Source: Pycnopodia helianthoides (lineage: Eukaryota > Echinodermata > Asteroidea > Forcipulatida > Asteriidae). Taken from it: DNA of 64,000 nucleotides. Each line of letters starts with the position of its first letter. Position 1 is the stretch's first letter. A program made the position numbers and the translations under genes. This document shows positions 56,276-64,000 of the stretch, piece after piece. The notes beneath the pieces were generated by a model. The model did not search any database. It had not been told where the DNA came from and saw nothing but the letters and a program-made list of their open reading frames with translations. The DNA lies in NCBI GenBank assembly GCA_032158295.1, contig CM063262.1, positions 5,923,394-5,987,393 of the forward strand, in the 5' to 3' direction.

Positions 56276-56573
56276 TTAATTGCAATTTCAAATCCCTAAT
56301 GATCAAAAATTCCTTCAGTGAAAAATGCGAATAAGTTTGAAGAAAAAAAATAATAATAATCCACAAGTAAATTTGTTCTCAGAAACTAAATATTTCCATT
56401 TGCCACACTAATTTTTGGAGACCACTATTGATCAATAGACTCCATTTACCAGGAGCTCAAAACTATGCAAGACCAATTTTATGAAATTCATACAAACTGC
56501 GTTAAGGACCTTATAGTCCTAAGCCGAGGAACTGTAACCTTGCTGAATTCATGTTCATAATTTTTTGTTGTCC

Positions 56574-56932
56574 TTTTTAAAGGAACATAACAGAATTGGT
56601 AAGAAAAAACTTGTAAAATATACTTTTTGATCACAGATTTACATAAAACTTACACGGTCTATTGATGATGATAGTAGAAAACATCCCTTGAAATATTTCT
56701 GTCTGAAATGCCATATTTGATGAGAAATGAATAAACTAATTTTCAGATTGGAGTTTATCGCTCTGTGAGCGATATGATTTCATGCAAATGTGTAATCAGT
56801 TTGTAACCAGATGGACGATCGATCTCAAACTTCTACAGGTTTGTCAGTTTATGTATATGGTGGATTACGTAAAGTGCTTACACTGCCAGCAACTGTTTTG
56901 TAGCAAAAACCAATTCTGTAATGTTCCTTTAA
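56574..56932. mobile_element. MITE family B
   Basis: Ends as above; has lost part of the middle (the TTTTCACTATTTTCTCGTG segment). Confidence 0.85.
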
Positions 56933-56983
56933 TATTGAACAAGCAACTCTAAAAAAAATTGGTATGAATGATATACAACCCAT

Positions 56984-57426
56984 TTTAAAGGAACATTACA
57001 GAAGTGGTCAGTAACAAAAATTTTAAGATCACAGATTTACATAAAACTTACACGGTCTAATGATGACTGGGGTACAAAACATCACTAGAAATATTTCTGT
57101 CTGAAACGCCATATTTGATGAGAAATATGATGACTGGGGTAGAAAACATCACTAGAAATATTTCTGTCTGAAACGCCATATTTGATGAGAAATAAATCAA
57201 ACTAATATCCGATTGGAGTTTATCGCTCATGAGTGTTTTATTCATGCATTGTATAACACATGCAAATTTGTAATCGGTTTTTCGCTATTTTCTCGTGACC
57301 CAGGTGGTCGATCGATCTCAAACTTCTACAGGTTTGTTAGTTTATGTATATGGTGGATTACATAAAGTGTTCACACTGCCAGCAACTGTTTTGTTAGCAA
57401 AAACCAATTCTGTAATGTTCCTTTAA
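56984..57426. mobile_element. MITE family B with internal tandem duplication
   Basis: Ends as above. A roughly 65-bp piece starting GATGACTGGGGTA is present twice at 57,062-57,190. Confidence 0.85.
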
Positions 57427-58444
57427 GCTGAGTCGCTGAAGCTAGGACTATCAGCCAAGTGCTCAAAGCATGACATAAGCAGGGCTTGAATTTGTTTTTT
57501 TGGGGGGGGGGAATCCACAAGACCATAGGGCTTGTAACTCAAATTGAGTTGCGGAACAGATTTATTTTTTATCAGACCAGAATCAAAATAAGAAAGAGTT
57601 ATGGACACAGTTACAAGGCAGGATATACTTTTGGTAATTGTCAAAGACTAGTAACCTCACTTGGTGTATCCCAACATATACATCAAGTAACAAACCTGTG
57701 AAAATTTGGGCTCAATTGGACATCAAAGTTGCGAGAAAATAATGAAAGAAAAAAAACTCTTGTTGCATAGAATTGTGTTGCTTTCAACAACAAAAAAGTG
57801 ACCCAAGTTTCATTGAGTTAGGGGAAAAAGTATGAATTTTTCAAGGGTGTTTTATAATGAAATTGAATGCTTTTTTTGTTGAATATTAGAACATTAAGAG
57901 ATGTTGAGTTTTGTGAACTTGTAACATTGAGACGTCGTCGTGCAAAGAGTTCCTGCCTTATGGCCCTAGCTAATCCACCCACATGAATTTTTGTTTGTAG
58001 AGCACAGCCACACTACAACAAGCATGAGTGTGTTTGGCATAAGGTTACAGTAGGCATTGTCATTTGCCCCAAATCGATCATTATTTATATTAAATGTTAA
58101 ATTGTATTTGTGAGCGACAAATCATTGCCCACCAAACGGAATAACCATTATGGAGATTGCAAGATGATTGATCGGACAGAGTGAAGTGAGCGTGCCCACA
58201 GCTATTGAATACAGCCCATTCCGGTCCAAACTGTCCGCGCGACGCACCCCACCACCCCCCCCCCCCAAGTAAGTTTGTTCAGGCAACTATTAGGCCAACA
58301 GATATTAATGTACACTTCGTGTGGACACAAGCTTAGGGACAAGACATCTACTTGGTACATGGCAAATTTGCATCAGGTGTGACGTTAAGATTTGCAATTT
58401 GAGATAATTATACTAGTAAAGCCAATGGGCAAATTCAACAGTTC

Positions 58445-58628
58445 CAGTGGCGTAACCACAGGGTAAGACAGTAGCCCCCTGCTCAGAACCCTTGCCCCCC
58501 ACCCAAATTTGAAATTGAAAAATGCACAAATGAATGGCTCAATGCATTAAATAGCCCCCCCCCCATTTATGTCTTAGCCCCTCCACAACCCCTCCCCCCC
58601 CAACAAAAAATCTCTGGTTACGCCACTG
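58445..58628. mobile_element. hAT-like MITE, 184 bp
   Basis: Ends CAGTGGCGTAACCACAG and CTGGTTACGCCACTG, flanked by AACAGTTC and AACAGTCG, an imperfect 8-bp target duplication as hAT elements leave. Confidence 0.8.
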
Positions 58629-59587
58629 AACAGTCGGCCTGTAAAAGCCGACAGGCTACGTCCTCAAACTTCCATGAACTACACATGTTTCAAAGTTACA
58701 CCAAAAAGCAATATAAAAAAGAGAAGGACCCCCCCACCCCACAGTTCCCAGTTCCACTAACCCCCCCCCCCCCACCCCACACATGTCAATGGGCCAGTTC
58801 CCAGTTCCACTTTCAGGGATGCTAGGTGGCAGCAGACTGGGTATAATTCCAACATTCTTGGAAATGCACACTTGCTCTTGCCCCGCGCCGTTTTCTAAAC
58901 AGTGGGAAAACCAGCTGGTATGTCTGCTGCCACCTATTGTCCCAAAGCTGACAAGGTCTCGACAACAATAACCACAGGTGACTAAAAACCCTTCAGGTCA
59001 TACCAAGGCCGTTATAAAGTCGGACGCCCGATGGTCGTGCGACGGAAAAGTTTACGCGCGATCATAAAAGAACACAGTTTATAGTTATTGCTGAGGCATC
59101 AGTGACTATGTTCGCTGAAGACGCTGGTGTGATCATCTGCATTCGACTATTATCTTGGCGCGACTGACTATAAACCAGCCTTAAGCCAAACAGTAGTTGA
59201 CGAATGCCCTTGTTCAAACTTGCTACAGGATGAAGCTACATGGCCGAATCTGAATTAGCAGGTACAGCTACGGCTACGACTGTTGCTAAGGGTGTTGCTA
59301 AGGACTATCCTATACTTCAATGCATGAGTGACGCCGTGATCCAGCCGTAGCCATAGCGGCCAATTCGGACACGGTCCTAAGAGTGGCTGGCATCCCTGCC
59401 ATTGACTATGCCCAATTGTAAACTATGCCCAATTAGGAACAAATTTACAAAGCTTTCACGACAGGGTCCGGTTTCATAGATCTGGTATTAGCAGAAAGTA
59501 AAGCCTGCCAATGAAAAACTAGCAGGACACCACTTTGGAAATTGAATAATATGTACAAGAATTCTTTACAAATTAAAGTGACTTAAA

Positions 59588-60567
59588 TTACTTTCTCTTC
59601 TTCGGAGGCAACCGTTCGCTCTTCTTCCTCTTCCTTTCCTTCTTTGGTGGGGGAACGGTGGCCCCTTTATCCTCCGTCTTGGCGACATCCTTCTCGGCCA
59701 TAACCATGTCCACCTTCTTCTCATCACCGGGCGTCTTGGCTGCTTCGTCAACTGTTTTCCTCTGCCTTGATTGTTCCTCCTTTTTCGTCGACGTACTTTT
59801 TATGACTTAATGAGGGTGGGTCTGCCATTGCATCTCCATTTGGTAATGACCCCTCCTCTGGTTTTTGTTGTCACCTAATTTATCTGCGAGAATCGGTGCC
59901 TCAAGGGCCTGGCCGTTTGTCACCACCTCCTTTCTCTGCACCACCACTACAACAGCGTCTTTTGTTTTGCCTTTGGTCAGATCCATCGGCTCCGACTGAT
60001 CAACAGCAGAGTTTCCAGAGTCTTGGTGTCTCGGTCTGCTTTGTGGCTCTCCCGCGGTGAGGTGGTTTTTCATTTTTTTACCCCCCTGTCTAGGAGAGGG
60101 CGTCTTGCTCCGTCTGTCCTGTTCGTCTTTCTCGTTCTGTTCAATCAGACGCCGCTTCAGGGACCTCCGCTCAACGATGACCGACACCCGGTGACTGGTC
60201 GGTACGACGGCATCCGACTCGTCCTGACTCGCGCCTGAGCCATCACTCGCGATACTGCTACTCGCCGTGGTGGTCGGCGTACCCGGGCTACTCGACGACG
60301 CTTCGTTCTTGGCTGCGTTAGACCCCCTGCGGGATCCTTTGTCTTTACGTGTCGCTCGGGGTTTCTTGCCCGGGGTGTCTCCATGTTTCCCCACTAGCAT
60401 GGCAGTCTGGGTCGGTACTTGATAGTTGACGCTCTGGGGAGGCGTGGGGGATGGTTTGAGGGTCATCCCGTTGGTCATGGGTCGTGGTTGGGGGCCAGGG
60501 AAGAGTAGTGCGGACTGGAACCCATAGAGGGACTTGACGAGACGCCTCTCAGAATATTTGACATCTG
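59588..60567 (-). CDS. BCL3: BCL3-like last exon, frame interrupted
   Basis: Acceptor TTTCGCAG. The frame in phase with the ankyrin exon reads QMSNILRGVSSSPSMGSSPH and stops at TGA 60,475-60,477. From 60,478 a neighbouring frame stays open for 223 codons (Ser/Thr/Lys/Pro-rich, polar), stops at 59,807-59,809, and the same frame continues with KKEEQSRQRKTVDEAAKTPG to PPKKRK-stop. The pattern looks like one tail interrupted by single-base changes at homopolymer runs, not separate genes. Low-complexity sequence makes the exact tail uncertain. Confidence 0.75.
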
Positions 60568-62974
60568 CTGCGAAAAGAGATATAAAAAAAACGTTTTTTT
60601 TTTTTTAAACATGCAGTTTTGTTAAATGTGTTCTTTCCCACTCAACTTAAGCAGGGAGGTGGAGTGGGTGGAGTGGTGATTGGTAGATCCAAAAACATTT
60701 GTCAAATCTTTGAAAATGTCATTTGTTTTTTTTGTTGAACAAATTGAGGTCAAAATGTTCAGTTAGGTTTTTTTGGCCAAAGTTAAACTAAAAAATAATA
60801 CTTGACCTGTATACAGAATTTGGTCTGATTCCACATGAATATGTCACTCTTGTGTAACGAAATTGACTCTAAATTACAAAATATTTTTGTAATATTGTGT
60901 CATAAGGCCCAATTGCATTGAATGAATATAATATAACTGAGACCATGGGTAACATTCTAATGGGTAAATCTCACTGGTGTCCACACTTGCTCATTGACCA
61001 TGGAGGAAAATGATTTGACATACATGTAGGTAAACTAACCGAGAGGATGGTGAAACAAACCGAGTGACTAAATATGAACACATGAGGGCGCTACAACAGT
61101 GGTTTAAGCAGAGGCGACAAAAGTCGTGACCAAGCTTGCATACAATAATCATGTTACATAAAAGTAAGAAAACAAATGCCGCTTCTGAGTTCTGTAGAGT
61201 ACCGCTGTCGTAGTATCGCCAATACATGCTTGTCGTAGTTCACTTCCGTGTGTGTACCTGATCAAGGCTGAGCAGCGAGCCGCACATGGTACATGTATTT
61301 TACTGGCTGGTTTTACCGGGGCGATTTCTCCGCACTGGACTTTTTGGCTCGGTTAGTTTGACCAGGTTAGTTAGCCAGGGCAGAAGGTGGCCGGTTCAAC
61401 TACCCATTGGACTCGGTTAAGTCACCTGGGTGAAATTTTCCTGGGCTGTTCGCATTGAACTAAAAATGGTCAAATTACCTATTTGCTCAGTTAGTTAAAA
61501 AAAAAAAAAAAACCCACAAAACCAATGTAAACACGGCTTTAGTTTTTAAGAAACCGATAAGGTGCAGTTAAAAAAAAAAAACCCACAAAACCAATGTAAA
61601 CACGGCTTTAGTTTTTAAGAAACCGATAAGATGCTTACGTTGTTGTCTTGCGCTACCATCACGGGCGTGTCCTTGTGTGTGTTCCGCAAGCTCATGTCCG
61701 CGCCGTATCGCATCAGGAGCCGCACGATCTCCGTGTACCCGCGCCCGGTGGCCACGTGGAGGGCAGTGTTTCCGGAATACGACTGCATGTTGACCTGGGC
61801 CCTCGCGCAGAGAAGTATCTGCACATGCTCAGAGTCCTGGTTGGTGACGGCGTGGAAGAGTGGCGTCCAACCGCTTTTAGCGTCCTGAAAATAAATTTTT
61901 AAAAAACGTTCAGACCACATGGCATGCCGTGTATGAGCGGATAAGAGCACCAGGACTCAAGCTCTGGTGTTTCTATTCAGCAGAGTGTGGGTTTCGAGTC
62001 CCGGTCATGACACTCGTGTCCTTAAGCAAGACACTTAACCATTATTGCTGCGTCCTTTGGATGGGACTAAAAGTGTGTTGTGTTATGCACGTAAAGGAAC
62101 CCAGTGCACTTATCAAATAAAGAAGGGGTTCGCCCCGGTGTTCCTGGTTTGATTGGCAGCATATTACGCCACAGCACCTTGTAAACCATTACATGCAGCT
62201 ATGTAAAGAAATAGGTCTAATACTTCAAAACAAAGCTCCACAATACCTTGCAGGAAAATACTGAATGTTGAAGCACCTTGCGCATCGCTGAGTGATATAA
62301 GTGCTATATAAGAAGCCAATTATATTATTTATTATGAAGTGAGAATAGAGTGAAGGAAACATGTCCCCTTTCAGTTCAGTTTATTTCATTGACTTCCACA
62401 GTGTTCACAAATAGATCAAAAGTATAAAAAGGTAATGTTAAACAAAGGAGTGAAACTGTAGGAAAACCCCAGGGTTCTGCCCAGGATTTCTTTAGTGGTG
62501 TAAAAATGTTTCCCTGGAGATGGATAAGTTACACGGTAGATCATATGAATAGACTCAAATCAAAGAAGAGCTCAAAATTAATGGCTTTGGATACCATTTT
62601 TACTGGTAAATACCCAATTTTACATTTCGTTGAAAACCTTTGAAGGGAAATTGGAAGTGTAATTTAAAACAGTTGAAAATGTGTGGTGGTCGGAAACAGA
62701 GAAAATTCTGCCAGTGGTGGTTGGGGAATCCTGAGTGCCGGGTGGGTTTTCCGGCACCGACCACTGTGGGCAGAACCCTGGAACCCACAGGAAGCACAGC
62801 TTGTAAGCATGGGCCCTAAATGAAGCTTTGATATACATGTACATGTAACAATCGGACAATTTTCAGAGCTCCATAGGTCAAATCTTACCTGTAAGAAGGT
62901 AACAATCTCACCGGATTTACATTCCATGGCCACATATATTTTTGGGCCATTGGTATTGGACGTCAGATATTCCT
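59588..62974 (-). CDS. BCL3: BCL3/I-kappa-B-like ankyrin-repeat protein, 3' portion
   Basis: Atypical nuclear I-kappa-B-type cofactor expected to bind p50/p52 NF-kappa-B dimers through ankyrin repeats. Exons seen (minus): 62,889-62,974 (weak), 61,639-61,884 (two and a half ankyrin repeats) and 59,588-60,567 (last exon, stop at 59,588-59,590). The middle exon ends THKDTPVMVAQDNN and the next starts QMSNILRG, matching the BCL3 pattern NDTPLMVA...VIDILRG. The C-terminal tail is Ser/Pro/Lys-rich with an EPMDLTK segment and ends PPKKRK, a probable nuclear signal. The tail's frame is broken in at least one and probably three places. 5' exons probably lie beyond 64,000. Confidence 0.78.
61494..61632. 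repeat. Tandem ~65-bp duplication beside a BCL3-like donor
   Basis: AACCCACAAAACCAATGTAA to AAGAAACCGATAAG occurs twice almost identically, separated by poly-A. The second copy ends six bases from the splice donor. Confidence 0.9.
61639..61884 (-). CDS. BCL3: BCL3-like ankyrin exon
   Basis: 82 codons, phase 0 both ends, acceptor TTTTCAG, donor GTAAGC. DAKSGWTPLFHAV...VQILL, SGNTALHVATGRGYTEIVRL and LRNTHKDTPVMVA are consecutive ankyrin repeats, with BCL3-like signatures in the last one. Clearly more GC-rich than its surroundings. Confidence 0.93.
61925..62334 (+). mobile_element. tRNA-derived SINE, full length
   Basis: Head AGCGGATAAGAGCACCAGGA, B-box GGGTTTCGAGTCCCGG, body GAAGGGGTTCGCCCCGGTGT, tail GCTATATAAGAAGCCAAT. 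In the BCL3-like intron. Confidence 0.9.
62470..62780. mobile_element. CAGGGTTCTGCCCA-type element, both ends present
   Basis: CAGGGTTCTGCCCAGGATTT and CACTGTGGGCAGAACCCTG are inverted ends. A roughly 60-bp stretch at 62,520-62,585 is absent from the other copies. Confidence 0.82.
62889..62974 (-). CDS. BCL3: BCL3-like candidate ankyrin exon
   Basis: Reads EYLTSNTNGPKIYVAMECKS then GEIVTFLQ before GTAAGA. It resembles the family's GLTALHVAVNTECQETVQLL helix pair, but the TPLH core is degenerate. The acceptor (CTTAAG) is weak. Joined directly to the next exon, about nine residues of the usual GAD-type turn are missing. Confidence 0.45.
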
Positions 62975-63400
62975 CTTAAGTCTGTCATTTTCGTGAAAAA
63001 AATGATTCAGCTCTCAATGTAAAACATTTCTGCAGATTTCTGACACATTTCATTCAACCCCGCACACCTATTTTTTGTGTGTTTGCGTGAGTGGCGTTAA
63101 CGCACACCACAATACGCCCTCAATTCAAATCAACATATCGCGACCGTTCTACGCCTACTACGCAACAGAATCCGGGCAAACGGCATGTTTGAGAAAACGA
63201 AGACAACAGAAACTTTTTTAACGCTGAGAGCTGAATAATTTCCCCCCAAAATAATGAATTTACGAGGACTATCCGACAACAAACAACCCATCGCCCCCAA
63301 AATGTAGGCTGCCATGAACTTAGTAGCTTCTTATGAGTTAAATTTGAATTATGGAGCTCTCTGAAATTTGTTTGGCCCCAGAAACAAACCCTCATATCCC

Positions 63401-63574
63401 GGGGCCAATTTCATAGAGCTGCTTCAGCAGAAATACTGCTAAACAATTTTCTGCTTAGCAAAAATAAGCAGGATACCAGTTACAGATTGTACATGTGACA
63501 TGGTAATTTGGCTGATAACCCTTTCTGGTAAGCATAATTTTATTGTGCTTAAGCAACTCAATGAAATTGGGCCC
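63401..63574. mobile_element. MITE, GGGCCAATTTCAT family
   Basis: GGGGCCAATTTCATAGAGCT and CAATGAAATTGGGCCC ends. Confidence 0.85.
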
Positions 63575-63599
63575 AGGACGTCACTGAAGTATTTCTATA

Positions 63600-63790
63600 C
63601 AAAAGTGAAAGGCCTCCAGGGCAATGTTTTCTCTCATTGGGATTTTGGAGGCTTTAGTAAGCCACTTGGGTTCACAGAGAAAATGACTGCACAGTGACAT
63701 TGTCAATTTTTAATCCTTCATTGTCTGGTAGTTAGTAGACTGTTGTTACCACTTACTGTCTAAAGCCTCCAAAATCCCAATCAGGAAGTT
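63600..63790. repeat. Inverted CATTGGGATTTTGGAGGCTT pair
   Basis: CATTGGGATTTTGGAGGCTT at about 63,637-63,656 recurs inverted as AAGCCTCCAAAATCCCAAT at 63,763-63,781. Probably the ends of a small element. Confidence 0.65.
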
Positions 63791-63939
63791 AGTCTGGAGT
63801 CCCAAGTTGGAACAGCAGGTCCAACTACCAATTGCTTATCATCGGAACAGGCATAACAATCTCAAAATCCAAGTCCAAACAATGAGAGTCCAACAAGGAA
63901 ATCCCTTTTTAAGGCAACCAGGAGCATTTGGTGCTCGAT

Positions 63940-64000
63940 ATGGCAGGGTTCTACCCACAGTGGTCGGTGCCGGAAAACACACCCGGCACTCAGGATTCCC
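63940..64000 (-). mobile_element. CAGGGTTCTGCCCA-type element, cut by window end
   Basis: AGGGTTCTACCCACAGTGGT and GGCACTCAGGATTCCC match the reversed right end of 62,470-62,780. Confidence 0.75.

Larger units (their letters stand above)
53710..59587. other. SELENOS-BCL3-like spacer
   Basis: No exon recognised. MITEs, SINEs and a foldback element are listed separately. 57,780-58,440 and 58,990-59,480 hold nothing I can name. Confidence 0.55.

Noticed and set aside
60157..60384. Arg-rich minus-strand ORF over the BCL3-like last exon
   Set aside because: It is a shadow of the Lys/Ser-rich tail in another frame.

Overview
This is animal nuclear DNA: split genes with GT-AG introns, very AT-rich spacers, and dense short interspersed repeats. 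Four genes can be read by hand. The repeat types (tRNA-headed SINEs with trinucleotide tails, many small inverted-repeat elements) and the protein sequences suggest a marine deuterostome, most likely an echinoderm such as a sea star. The taxon is inference; no homology search was run.

Layout. (1) 1-5,560: no gene recognised, only repeats. (2) 5,623-27,812, minus strand: a 19-exon gene for a membrane-anchored GH35 beta-galactosidase-like protein (GLB1L2-like), 702 aa, in one unbroken frame. Its introns hold two arrays of the same 117-bp satellite, tandem fossil copies of part of one exon, and many MITEs and SINEs. (3) 28,011-32,175: repeats, including a telomere-like stretch and an inverted-repeat element. 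(4) 32,176-36,717, plus strand: a three-exon galactose 3-O-sulfotransferase (GAL3ST-like, 471 aa). (5) 36,718-46,431: repeats, a GA microsatellite of about 475 bp, and a LINE tail split by a MITE. (6) 46,432-51,831, plus strand: selenoprotein S (SELENOS) in five exons, with an in-frame TGA as the penultimate codon and a convincing form-2 SECIS element at 52,890-52,936. (7) 53,710-59,587: repeats, including a foldback element with about 190-bp arms. (8) 59,588 to at least 62,974, minus strand: the 3' part of a BCL3/I-kappa-B-like ankyrin protein.

The four genes do not form a pathway. GLB1L2-like and GAL3ST-like both act on galactose-containing glycans in the secretory system. SELENOS belongs to ER-associated degradation, and the BCL3-like protein is a nuclear NF-kappa-B cofactor. 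The enzyme gene frames are clean. SELENOS and the BCL3-like gene each show single-base frame breaks in otherwise well-conserved exons, probably consensus errors but worth checking.

The most interesting signal is at SELENOS. A TTAA-flanked piggyBac-like MITE sits between the selenocysteine codon and the SECIS and brings an AATAAA signal. Polyadenylation there would remove the SECIS and turn the Sec codon into a stop.
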